Positions 56,236 through 64,000 of a stretch of 64,000 bases of DNA are shown here, one piece after another. Location of the stretch: the NCBI GenBank assembly GCA_029261855.1, contig JAJDAN010000021.1, forward strand, positions 62,001-126,000, in the 5' to 3' direction. This DNA comes from Deltaproteobacteria bacterium (GTDB lineage: Bacteria > Myxococcota_A > UBA9160 > UBA4427). The stretch's first letter is position 1; each line of letters opens with the position of its first letter. The notes under the pieces are model-generated. The model was not told where the DNA came from. It made no database searches and saw only the letters and a list, made by a program, of their open reading frames with translations. A program made the position numbers and the translations under genes.

Positions 56236-58053
56236 ATGTCCTTCGAGGTCAATCGACGGCTGGCGGCGCGGCGGCCCCCCCTCGCGAGCGACGCCGACAT
56301 CGATCCGGTCACCGCAGGCATCATCCGGGGCGCCTACGAGACCATCTGCTACGAGGTCGCGACGCATCTCGGTCGTTCGGCGTCGTCGGCCATCATCAAC
56401 CAGTCGAACGAGCGCAACGGCAGCATCATCGACGGTCACGGGCGACTGGCCGGACTCTCGGTGGGCATCCCGCAGCTGCTCTTCATCTCGCCCATGGCGG
56501 TGCGGTGGGGCCTCGAACACCAGCGCGAGGACGATTGGGGCCCCGGCGACGTGTTCGTCGGCAACGACCCGGACCACGGCGGAGGCCATCTGCCCGACTA
56601 CACGGTCTACTGCCCCTGCTTCGACGACGACGGCGAGATCGTCGCCATCCAGGCGCTGCAAACCCACCAGGGGGACACCGGCGGCAAGGACGCCGGCGGC
56701 TTCTCGGTGGATGCTCTCGAGATCTTCGCCGAGGGCATGATCATCCCGGGCATCAAGCTCGTCCACCGGGGCGAGCCGCGCCGCGACATCCTGGAGATGC
56801 TGGTCCGCAACAACCGACTGCCATCATTCCCGGGCGACATCGCCGCAATGATCTCCGCCACCCAGCTGGGCGCGCGGCTGCTTTCGGGGCTCGTCGGGAA
56901 GTACGGCGCCGACAGCGTACGCGCCGCCACCAACTGGAACATCGCGGATACCGAACGCCGCTTCCGCGCCCAGGTCGCGGACTGGCCCGACGGCCAGTAC
57001 GACGCCGACGTCTTCATCGACCACGACACCGTGGGCAATCTCGACATCCGCGTTCACGTCAGCTGCAGGGTCGACGGAGATCAGCTCACCATCGACATGA
57101 CGGACACCGACGACCGCCCGGAGCTGGTCTGCGTCTGGAACACCTTCTCGAACAGCCGCGGGTACGCGATGGCGCAGCTCGCGTCCATGGTCGACCCGAC
57201 CATCCCCAAGAACGAGGGCCTCTTCGACGCCGTCGATCTGATCATCCCCGAAGGCTCCATCCTGCAACCGCCGCCCAACAAGCCTGCGGCGCTCGGCGCC
57301 TTCCATCCCGCGGTAGAGGTCGGCGAGGCCATCTGCATCGCGTTGTCCGAAATCCTCCCCGCGCGCTCGTCGCCACAGGTCTACAAGATCGGCATGCCCA
57401 ACGCGGTGGTGGGCTTCGACGCCGCGGGAACCATGTGGCTCGACCAGGGAGTGGACGTGCGCGCGTCGGACGCCTCGGCGACCCAGGGCATCGACGGCTG
57501 GGGGTCCATGTGCAGCGGCCTCGGCAACCTCATCCTCGCCAGCGCCGAAGAGGCCGAGAGCCGCTTCCCGGTGTTGAACCTGTCCCGGGAGATGACCCCC
57601 GACACCGGCGGCGCCGGCCAGTGGCGCGGCCAACCCGGCACCCTCAACGTCAAGCAGGTGCTCGAGCCCTTCACGGCGGTGGCCTGGATGGTGTCCATGC
57701 GCCATCCCCTGCGCGGGCTCCTGGGCGGTGACGACGCCGCGCCCTACTCGTGCCGCTATCGCGTCGGGACGCCCGACGAGTCCCGCGTCGAGAATGCCAT
57801 CAGCGTCCAGCTGCCGGCGGACACCGTGACCGCATATCAGTACGGCGGCGGCGGCGGCTTCGGCGACCCCCAGCTGCGCGACCCCCAGGCTGTGTGCGAA
57901 GACGTGCTCGACGAATACGTCAGCCTCGAAGCCGCGCGCGATCGCTACGGCGTCGTGCTCAACGGGTCGGTCGAAGGCGGCGACGTGCAGGTCGACGTCG
58001 AGTCCACCCGGGCGCTGCGCGCGCAGCGCGGGCGGGAACCGTCCGCGCAATGA
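56236..58053 (+). CDS. Hydantoinase/oxoprolinase HyuB-type subunit
   Basis: A 605-residue protein of the HyuB (hydantoinase B/oxoprolinase) family, the partner of HyuA in ATP-dependent amide-ring hydrolases and acetone-carboxylase relatives. Typical parts: DPVTAGIIRGAYETICYEVATHLGRSA near the start, GDVFVGNDPDHGGGHLPDY, THQGDTGGKDAGGFS, and a Gly-rich late segment YQYGGGGGFGDP. The ATG at 56236 is the only start because a stop lies 21 bases upstream in frame; its ribosome site is weak. It overlaps the HyuA gene by four bases (ATGA). The substrate is not predictable. Confidence 0.9.
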   Translation: MSFEVNRRLAARRPPLASDADIDPVTAGIIRGAYETICYEVATHLGRSASSAIINQSNERNGSIIDGHGRLAGLSVGIPQLLFISPMAVRWGLEHQREDDWGPGDVFVGNDPDHGGGHLPDYTVYCPCFDDDGEIVAIQALQTHQGDTGGKDAGGFSVDALEIFAEGMIIPGIKLVHRGEPRRDILEMLVRNNRLPSFPGDIAAMISATQLGARLLSGLVGKYGADSVRAATNWNIADTERRFRAQVADWPDGQYDADVFIDHDTVGNLDIRVHVSCRVDGDQLTIDMTDTDDRPELVCVWNTFSNSRGYAMAQLASMVDPTIPKNEGLFDAVDLIIPEGSILQPPPNKPAALGAFHPAVEVGEAICIALSEILPARSSPQVYKIGMPNAVVGFDAAGTMWLDQGVDVRASDASATQGIDGWGSMCSGLGNLILASAEEAESRFPVLNLSREMTPDTGGAGQWRGQPGTLNVKQVLEPFTAVAWMVSMRHPLRGLLGGDDAAPYSCRYRVGTPDESRVENAISVQLPADTVTAYQYGGGGGFGDPQLRDPQAVCEDVLDEYVSLEAARDRYGVVLNGSVEGGDVQVDVESTRALRAQRGREPSAQ

Positions 58054-60125
58054 GCTACCGCGTCGGGATCGACATCGGCGGCACCTTCACCGACTTCGCG
58101 CTCCTCGACGGGGAACGGATCGTACTCGAGAAGGTGCTCAGCACCCCCGACGACCGCTCCCAGGCGGTCATGGACGGGCTCTCGAAGCTGGCCGAGCGCG
58201 AAGGACTGTCGCTCGCGGACTTGCTCGCGCGAGTCGATGCGATCGTTCACGGCACGACCGTCGCGGACAACACGCTGATCGAGATGAATGGTGCCGTCAC
58301 CGGCCTGCTCACCACCGCGGGCTTCCGCGACGAGATCGAGCTGCGCCGGGGCTACAAGGAGGACATCTGGGACGTCCGCCTGCTGCCGCCGCCGCCCATC
58401 GTCCCGCGACGGCGCCGCCTCACGGTCCCCGAACGCATCACCGCCGACGGCCGGGTGCTCGTGGCGCTGGACGAGGACGCCGCCCGGCAGGCGATCGCCC
58501 GCCTCGCGCGCCAGGGGGTCGAGTCCGTCGCCATCTCGACGCTCTTCTCGTTCGTGAACCCGGTACACGAGCTTCGCCTTGCAGAGCTCGTGCGCGAAGC
58601 GCTGCCCGACGTCGACATCTCGCTTTCCCACGAGGTCATGCCCAAGGCACCCGAATTCGAGCGCACCAGCACCACGGTGGTGAACGCCTATCTGGCGCCC
58701 CGGGTGACCCACTATCTCGACCGCCTGATCGCGCGCCTCGAGGCCGCGGGCTACGCCCGCGAACTGATGGTGATGCAGTCGAGCGGGGGCGTGATGGTCC
58801 GCGACTACCTGCGTGGAAGTCCCGTCCGCGTGCTTGCTTCCGGGCCAGCCGGGGGCGTCATTGGCGGCGCCCACGTCGGTTCGGCAAAGAGCGAGCCGGA
58901 CCTGCTGTGCGTCGACATGGGCGGCACCAGCTACGACGTGTCGGTCGTTCGGGGCGGCGAGGCACCCGCCGAGCCTGGCTGGAACTGGCACCACCGATAT
59001 CTCATTGGCCTTCCCATGGTCAAGGTCGAGACCCTCGGCGCGGGCGGCGGCTCCGTGTGCCAGGTCATCGGCGGCAACCTGCAGGTCGGCCCGGATTCAG
59101 CGGGCGCCGACCCTGGACCCGTCTGCTACGGACGCGGCGGCGATCGACCCACCATCACCGACGCGAACCTCGTGCTCGGCCTGCTGTCGGACGCATCGGA
59201 GTTCGCAGGGGGGCGTTTCCAGCTGACCCGCACGGGGGTGGACGCCGCCTTCGAGAAGCACGTAGCGGGCCCCCTCGGCTGCAGTGTGGAGGACGCGGCC
59301 TTCGACTGTTGGCGCGTCGTCAACGCCAACATGACCCAGGCCGTCCGGCGCCTCACCGCGGAAAAGGGCACCGACCCACGCGACCTCGCGATGCTGGCCT
59401 ATGGAGGCAATGGACCGCTCTTCGCCGGCATCCAGGCCCAGGACCTCGGCATCGACACCGTCGTGGTCCCGAAGGCGTCGCCCGCCTTCTCCGCATTGGG
59501 CGCCCTGTCGGCGGACCCCTCCATCGACGAGGAGCGGTCCTATCTGTGCCCGGCGACCCGCGCCGATCTCGACCGCATGCGCGCGCTCTGGAACGAGCTC
59601 GACGAACGAGCCGAGCGCTTCCTCCGGACGGCGGGCTTCGCTCGCGATGCAGTGAGTGCCCGCTATCAGGTGAATCTCCGCTACCCCGGCCAGAACTGGT
59701 CGCTCGCCGTCGAGGTCGCCGAGCAGCGCGGCCCGCGCGACCTCGGCTTCGTCGACGAGGACATGCGCAAGCGCGTCATCGCTGCCTTCCACGCACGCCA
59801 TGAGCAGGAGTACGGCCACGCGCGTCTGAGCGAAGAGCCCGAGGTCACGGGCGTACGTCTCGTCGCGCGGGCGACCGTCCCCAAGCCCACCTTCCGGGGG
59901 GGCTTTGCGGCGGCGCGTCGAAGCGCTCGTCCCGGGACCACCCGACGCGGGAATCTGGGCGAGGGCTTCACGGACATCGACGTCTACCACGGCCCGAGCC
60001 TCGCGCCGGGCGACGTGATCGAACGACCGGCGATCATCGAGGAGACCTTCACGACGATCGCCGTCTACCCCGGCTGGCAGGCGTGCCTGGACGACGCCGG
60101 CGACTACTTCCTGCGCCGCGCTTGA
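58050..60125 (+). CDS. Hydantoinase/oxoprolinase HyuA-type ATPase subunit
   Basis: A 691-residue protein with an actin-like ATPase fold of the HyuA family. ATP-binding motifs: GIDIGGTFTDFALLDG near the N-terminus, VHGTTVADNTLIE and VDMGGTSYDVSVVRGG. Others are LASGPAGGVIGGAH, GAGGGSVCQV, AYGGNGPLFAG and VVPKASPAFSALGAL. HyuA and HyuB together use ATP for ring opening or carboxylation. The ATG overlaps the hyuB stop. It is followed by the convergent second P450 gene seven bases later. Confidence 0.92.
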   Translation: MSYRVGIDIGGTFTDFALLDGERIVLEKVLSTPDDRSQAVMDGLSKLAEREGLSLADLLARVDAIVHGTTVADNTLIEMNGAVTGLLTTAGFRDEIELRRGYKEDIWDVRLLPPPPIVPRRRRLTVPERITADGRVLVALDEDAARQAIARLARQGVESVAISTLFSFVNPVHELRLAELVREALPDVDISLSHEVMPKAPEFERTSTTVVNAYLAPRVTHYLDRLIARLEAAGYARELMVMQSSGGVMVRDYLRGSPVRVLASGPAGGVIGGAHVGSAKSEPDLLCVDMGGTSYDVSVVRGGEAPAEPGWNWHHRYLIGLPMVKVETLGAGGGSVCQVIGGNLQVGPDSAGADPGPVCYGRGGDRPTITDANLVLGLLSDASEFAGGRFQLTRTGVDAAFEKHVAGPLGCSVEDAAFDCWRVVNANMTQAVRRLTAEKGTDPRDLAMLAYGGNGPLFAGIQAQDLGIDTVVVPKASPAFSALGALSADPSIDEERSYLCPATRADLDRMRALWNELDERAERFLRTAGFARDAVSARYQVNLRYPGQNWSLAVEVAEQRGPRDLGFVDEDMRKRVIAAFHARHEQEYGHARLSEEPEVTGVRLVARATVPKPTFRGGFAAARRSARPGTTRRGNLGEGFTDIDVYHGPSLAPGDVIERPAIIEETFTTIAVYPGWQACLDDAGDYFLRRA

Positions 60126-60132
60126 GGGAACC

Positions 60133-61356
60133 CTAGACGGCTTCCAGCCGCATGGGGATCCGCGTGTAGCCCAGGAAGACCGGACTCGCGTGGAGCGGCA
60201 GCTCGTCGGCGTCCGTGCGGTCGAAGTGCGTCGTCCGCTCGAGCAGCACCTCCAGCGCCACACTCGCCTCGAGCCGAGCGAGGTTGTGCCCGAGACAGTG
60301 GTGGGTGCCGAAGCCGAAGGCCAGGTGCGGGTTCTTGTCGCGACCGATGTCGAAGCGGTCCGGGTGGCCGAAGACCGCTTCATCGCGGTTCGCCGACGCC
60401 AACCAGCCGAGCACCAGCTCGTCCTTTCCCACCTTCACACCCGCGATCTCCGTGTCTCGGGTGGTTCGACGGGGATCGAACTGCACCGGCGACGAAAAGC
60501 GAAGCACCTCGTCGACGGCGCGCGGCATCAACGCCGGGTCCTTCCGCAGGCGGGCGAGCTCGTCGGGGTGCTCGAGCAGTGCCAGCACCGCATTGCCGAT
60601 CAGCGTCGTGGTGGTCTCGTTGCCCGCCACGAGCAGCAGGATGAGCATGGCGAGCATCTCGTCCTGGGTGAGCTTCGAGCCCTCGTGCTCGACCTGCACC
60701 AGACCCGTAAGCAGATCGTCCTTCGGGGCGCGTCGACGTTCCTCGGCGAGCGCCCCGAAGTAGGCATTCATCTCGTCCCGGATCGCGAGCTGCGCCCGGA
60801 TCGCTTCGACGTCGGGCGGCGTAAAGAAGCCGGCGCCCAGGGTCTTCACCGACTCGTCGGACCACACCTTGAACTGCTCGCGGTCTTCGACGGGCACGCC
60901 GATGATCTCGGCGATGGCGACCACCGGCAGCGGGTAGGTCAGCGCCTGGACGAGATCGATCTCACCGACTTCCAGCGCCGCATCGAGAAGTTCGTGAGCC
61001 ACCGCCCGCAAGCGGGGCTCGAGCTGTCGCACGATACGCGGCGTGAACGCCTTGTTGACGAGTCCGCGCAAGCGCGAGTGCACCGGCGGATCCGTCGCCA
61101 ACATGCTGGGCGGGCCCGGATTGCCCAGCTCGGCGATCTCCGGCGAGGGATCGAAGACCTGGTCGAAGTCGTTCGAGAAGAGCTCGTGATCGCGCAGCAT
61201 GGCCTGGATCTCCGCGTATCCGAAGAGCGAGGTCAGGGCGATCGGCAGACCCTCGTGACGGAAGGCCGGGAATTCCCGGCGCCCCCGGGCATACAGCGCG
61301 TACGGGTTGCGCCGCACGGACGGGTCGATGGGGTTGAAGGCGAACGGCTCGCTCAT
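60133..61356 (-). CDS. Cytochrome P450, second copy
   Basis: A 407-residue soluble P450. The I-helix motif is VAGNETTTTLIG, the K-helix is in VDEVLRFSSPVQFDPRRT, and the haem loop is FGFGTHHCLGHNLARLEA with the Cys thiolate. It also has PPVHSRLRGLVNKAFTPR, the conserved region after helix C. Its sequence is closer to the CYP families that act on fatty acids, terpenes or steroids than to the first P450 here; the substrate is not known. AGGAGA lies seven bases before the ATG. The CoA-transferase gene ends 46 bases upstream on the same strand, so they may be co-transcribed. Confidence 0.93.
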   Translation of the reverse strand: MSEPFAFNPIDPSVRRNPYALYARGRREFPAFRHEGLPIALTSLFGYAEIQAMLRDHELFSNDFDQVFDPSPEIAELGNPGPPSMLATDPPVHSRLRGLVNKAFTPRIVRQLEPRLRAVAHELLDAALEVGEIDLVQALTYPLPVVAIAEIIGVPVEDREQFKVWSDESVKTLGAGFFTPPDVEAIRAQLAIRDEMNAYFGALAEERRRAPKDDLLTGLVQVEHEGSKLTQDEMLAMLILLLVAGNETTTTLIGNAVLALLEHPDELARLRKDPALMPRAVDEVLRFSSPVQFDPRRTTRDTEIAGVKVGKDELVLGWLASANRDEAVFGHPDRFDIGRDKNPHLAFGFGTHHCLGHNLARLEASVALEVLLERTTHFDRTDADELPLHASPVFLGYTRIPMRLEAV

Positions 61357-61402
61357 CGCGGATCTCCTGGGCGCGTTCGGACGCCAGGAACCGTAGCAAT
61401 CG

Positions 61403-63838
61403 TCACGCCACGACCCCCGCCTCGACCAGGGCCTCGATCTCGGCCTCTCCCAGGCCCAGGATGCCCGCGAGAATCTCGCGGTTGTGCTCGCCCAGGACGG
61501 GGCCCGGCCGTGTGATGGCCCCCGGGCTGTCGCCCAGGCGGAGGCCCGACCGTTCGAAACGCAGCGGGCCCAGGTGCGGGTGCTCGAGCTCGACCCAGTG
61601 CTCTCGATGGGCCAACTGCGGGTCGTCCTGGAGATCCGCGTAGGTCTGGACCGCACAGGCTTCCACGCCCTCGGCCTGCAGCGTCTGCATCAGCGCATGC
61701 GCGTCGAAGCCACGGGTCCAGGCGGCAATGCCCGCGTCGATGGCCTCGCTGTCGGCGAGACGCCCGGAAGTGAGATCGTGCTCCGCGTGGGTCCAGTCGG
61801 GTGCACCCATGGCTTGCACGAGTCGCCGCCAGCCCGGGTCGTCGTGTACCGCGATGGCGATCCAACTGTCGTCCCCTCGGCAGGGGTAGACGCCATGGGG
61901 TGCGGCGAACTCCGCGCGATTCCCGCGCCGTGCTTCGATCTCCTTGTTCGCGCTGTAGCGCACGACGATCTCGGACAGGCTGTAGACCCCCGTCTCGATC
62001 TGGGAGACGTCGATCACCTGCCCCTCTCCGCTGCGGTCGCGCTCGAGCAAGGCCCCCACGATCGCCGTCGCCACATAGCGGGGCGCCAGCGAGTCGGTGA
62101 TCGTCGCGTACGGCCCGTGCGCGGCTCCGTCCGGGCGACCCGTCAGGTGATTGAAGCCCGCGATGGCGGATCCCTGTCCGCCGAAGCCCGGATAGCTTCG
62201 TTGCGGACCCGTCTGACCGAACAGACAGCCGCTCACGACGACCAGGCGCGGATTCAGCGCGCGCAAGGTCTCGGTGTCGAGCCCCCACTTCGCCATGACC
62301 CCCGGCGCGAAGTTCTCGGAAACGACATCCGCCCACGCCGCCAGCTGCTTCACGAGATCGACGGCCCCGGGCTCCTTCATGTTGAGCGTGAGGCTGTCCT
62401 TGTTCGGGTTCAGCAGCACGAACATCGGGGCCCTTTCCAGGATGTCGGGCTCGTCCCGGTTCTGCGCCGTGATGTGCAGCATGCGCAGGAAGTCCGGTCG
62501 CGCCGCCGACTCGATTCGGATGACGTGGGCGCCGTGTTCCGCGAAGTAGCCCGTGGCAACCGGGCCCGCGGCGCCTGCTCCGAGTTCGAGCACCTTCAAC
62601 CCGTCGAAGCATGCGCGGGTCTGCGCGGCACCGTCGTCCAGCGCCTCGACCCGCTTCGTCGCGTTCCGCTCGCGGGGCCTTGCCCAGGGTGTGTCGTCGT
62701 GCTCGCCGAGCCGCGGGGCGCGACTGCGGATCCCGATCTTCGAACGGCTCGCCTTTGCGAAGAAGTCCGGGTGCTCGATCCGGGCGTCGAGATGGGGATA
62801 TCCGATCTCCCGGAACAGCGCGCGACTGCGCAGCTGCACCTGCTCGGCGATGGAGCGCGCGTCGTTGCAGGGCGCGAGCAGAATGCGGCGCTTCAGGGCC
62901 TCGTCGTACAGCTCGCCCATGGTCCGGCTGGCGAAAAAGGCTGCGAAGGCGGCCTCGATCCGCGCGAGCGTCTCGTCGTCGACGGTGATGGGGCTGTAGT
63001 GCGTCCAGTCGAAGTCCCGCAGCCACTGCGGCGCCATGCCGCATTCCTTCATGTAGTCGACGGTGGCGATCAGGTTCGGGATGCGGGCGAGACCTCCGCG
63101 CAAGCCGAAGCTGACCTGCCCGTCCTTCGCCGGCCAGATCTCGCGGGTGCGCCCCATGTGTCCGCCACTGCGGGTCGGAAGCCGTCCCGTGAGCGCGTAC
63201 TGCGCCGCGCCCGAGAGCAGGCTGCCGAGCTGGCATTCCTGCATCGAAACGTCGACGAACTGCCCACGGCCGGTGCGCGCCCGGGCGTACAGGGCCATGG
63301 CGGTGCCCAGGGCCGCGGTCGGCGCCGCATGGTAGAAGCTCGTCGGCATGCTGCAGCGGGTCGGCGGGCCATCCGCGTCACCGGTCATCGACGCGTTGCC
63401 ACCCATGGCGACCACCGCGAGGTCGCCGGCCTCGAAGCGGGCATAGGGACCCGTGCTGCCGAAGGCCGTGATCGCGCAGTAGACGAGACCCGGGTTCACC
63501 TGACGCAGGGCCTCCCAGCCCACACCGAGGGCGTCGAGCGCGCCGGGCGTTGCCGATTCGAGCAACGCATCGGCGTCCGCGACGAGGGACAACAAGCGTT
63601 CCCGTCCCGGTGCCTCGGTGAGGTCGACTACGGTGCCTCGCTTACTGGTGTTGCCCGCCAGCCAGCGCAGGGACCGCTCGGCTCCCGGCTCACCGCCCAG
63701 GAACGGGCCCTTGCGACGCAGAGGATCGCCACCGGTGGGCTCGAGCTTGACGACATCCGCGCCGAGGTCTCCGAGGATCTTGCCGGCGAGGTGACCGCGT
63801 TCGTCGGTCAGGTCCAGGACGCGATAAGGCGACAGCAT
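61403..63838 (-). CDS. Double-domain family III (CaiB/BaiF-type) CoA-transferase
   Basis: An 811-residue tandem fusion of two family III CoA-transferase domains (about 1-390 and 405-811). Each has the start signature (LSPYRVLDLTDERGHLAGKILGDLGADVVKLE and LKVLELGAGAAGPVATGYFAEHGAHVIRIE) and the late GRGQFVDVSMQE / GEGQVIDVSQIE motif. The catalytic Asp expected before this is seen only in the second half (Asp582, ITDSLAPR). In the first half the same place has Phe168 (SFYHAAPTA). So the first half may be structural. Such proteins move CoA between acids, and the cluster context suits activation of a bulky acid. The start is an ATG 63 bases from a divergent SDR. Confidence 0.9.
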   Translation of the reverse strand: MLSPYRVLDLTDERGHLAGKILGDLGADVVKLEPTGGDPLRRKGPFLGGEPGAERSLRWLAGNTSKRGTVVDLTEAPGRERLLSLVADADALLESATPGALDALGVGWEALRQVNPGLVYCAITAFGSTGPYARFEAGDLAVVAMGGNASMTGDADGPPTRCSMPTSFYHAAPTAALGTAMALYARARTGRGQFVDVSMQECQLGSLLSGAAQYALTGRLPTRSGGHMGRTREIWPAKDGQVSFGLRGGLARIPNLIATVDYMKECGMAPQWLRDFDWTHYSPITVDDETLARIEAAFAAFFASRTMGELYDEALKRRILLAPCNDARSIAEQVQLRSRALFREIGYPHLDARIEHPDFFAKASRSKIGIRSRAPRLGEHDDTPWARPRERNATKRVEALDDGAAQTRACFDGLKVLELGAGAAGPVATGYFAEHGAHVIRIESAARPDFLRMLHITAQNRDEPDILERAPMFVLLNPNKDSLTLNMKEPGAVDLVKQLAAWADVVSENFAPGVMAKWGLDTETLRALNPRLVVVSGCLFGQTGPQRSYPGFGGQGSAIAGFNHLTGRPDGAAHGPYATITDSLAPRYVATAIVGALLERDRSGEGQVIDVSQIETGVYSLSEIVVRYSANKEIEARRGNRAEFAAPHGVYPCRGDDSWIAIAVHDDPGWRRLVQAMGAPDWTHAEHDLTSGRLADSEAIDAGIAAWTRGFDAHALMQTLQAEGVEACAVQTYADLQDDPQLAHREHWVELEHPHLGPLRFERSGLRLGDSPGAITRPGPVLGEHNREILAGILGLGEAEIEALVEAGVVA

Positions 63839-63900
63839 GGCGGGCTCACCCTACCACGAGGGTCGCCGGCAGGCCGTCGGCGCGTGGTAGGCTACGCGGC

Positions 63901-64000
63901 GTGCACACACGTGAACTCTTCGACCTCGCGGGACGCCGCGCGCTGGTAACGGGAGGCGGCCGGGGAATCGGACGTCACATCGCAATCGGCCTGGCCGAGG
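63901..64000 (+). CDS. Short-chain dehydrogenase, 5' part only
   Basis: The window ends inside this gene. The visible 33 codons encode an SDR start: LAGRRALVTGGGRGIGRHIA, the cofactor-binding TG-x3-GIG motif, after a GTG at 63901. It is divergent from the double-domain CoA-transferase over 62 bases. It may be another 3-hydroxyacyl-CoA dehydrogenase for the same pathway, but only the N-terminus can be read. Confidence 0.85.
   Translation, partial: MHTRELFDLAGRRALVTGGGRGIGRHIAIGLAE

Noticed and set aside
1-64000. tRNA or rRNA genes
   Set aside because: The intergenic gaps were read on both strands and no cloverleaf or rRNA-like sequence was recognised; a covariance-model search would be decisive.

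Overview
The window is a uniformly GC-rich stretch of a Gram-negative chromosome. It carries a Tol envelope system, signal peptides, lipoproteins, a small outer-membrane barrel and a pseudopilin. Housekeeping genes that look like their counterparts in deltaproteobacterial lineages, together with abundant acyl-CoA, P450 and luciferase-like (possibly F420-dependent) enzymes, suggest an uncultured Myxococcota- or Binatota-like bacterium. The lineage is an inference. I saw no rRNA, tRNA, CRISPR array, transposase, integrase or phage gene.

The left part (1-34 kb) is mostly core functions. A leftward Tol operon (tolQ-tolR-tolA-tolB-cpoB) lacks pal at its usual place. It is followed rightward by leucyl aminopeptidase, a small c-type cytochrome, an RpoH-like sigma factor, a DUF192 protein and an FHA-DUF4388 protein. 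A leftward five-gene set (peptidase MA, lipoprotein, HAMP-only protein, pseudopilin, HD-GYP) precedes molybdopterin genes (MoaB, a MoaD-MoaE fusion), an Nfu protein and a bactofilin. The rightward run holB-metG-tatD-inositol phosphatase is classical. Then come rsgA with a structured leader, a regulator fusing a helix-turn-helix, a PAS domain and a kinase-like ATPase region, an ECF sigma factor with an anti-sigma factor that carries a bactofilin-like region, a steroid 5-alpha-reductase homologue, and a leftward set with MocA-like, aminotransferase, SMP-30 and ferritin-like genes.

At 34-38 kb lie two large GT-C membrane proteins. The first is recognisable as an STT3/PglB-like oligosaccharyltransferase relative. 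From 38 kb to the right edge the window becomes an accessory catabolic region: P450 plus [3Fe-4S] ferredoxin, a one-chain indolepyruvate:ferredoxin oxidoreductase, a luciferase-like oxidoreductase, a pair of acyl-CoA dehydrogenase subunits, an SDR, an HMG-CoA-synthase-like/DUF35 fusion, an SCP-x type thiolase, a crotonase, an acyl-CoA ligase, a second ferredoxin, an epoxide-hydrolase-like protein, a TetR regulator, hydantoinase-type HyuB-HyuA, a second P450, a double-domain CoA-transferase, and the start of another SDR.

The parts fit together as oxidation of a hydrophobic, possibly polycyclic or branched, carboxylic acid: P450 hydroxylation, CoA activation, heteromeric acyl-CoA dehydrogenation, hydration, and carbon-carbon cleavage by a thiolase/DUF35 pair. 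The adjacent-dehydrogenase and DUF35-thiolase arrangement resembles actinobacterial steroid side-chain degradation. The substrate cannot be told from sequence alone. The most unusual individual items are the HTH-PAS-kinase-like regulator, the anti-sigma/bactofilin protein, the steroid 5-alpha-reductase homologue, the STT3-like protein, the leader of rsgA and a 14-base tandem array carrying ribosome-binding-site-like motifs.
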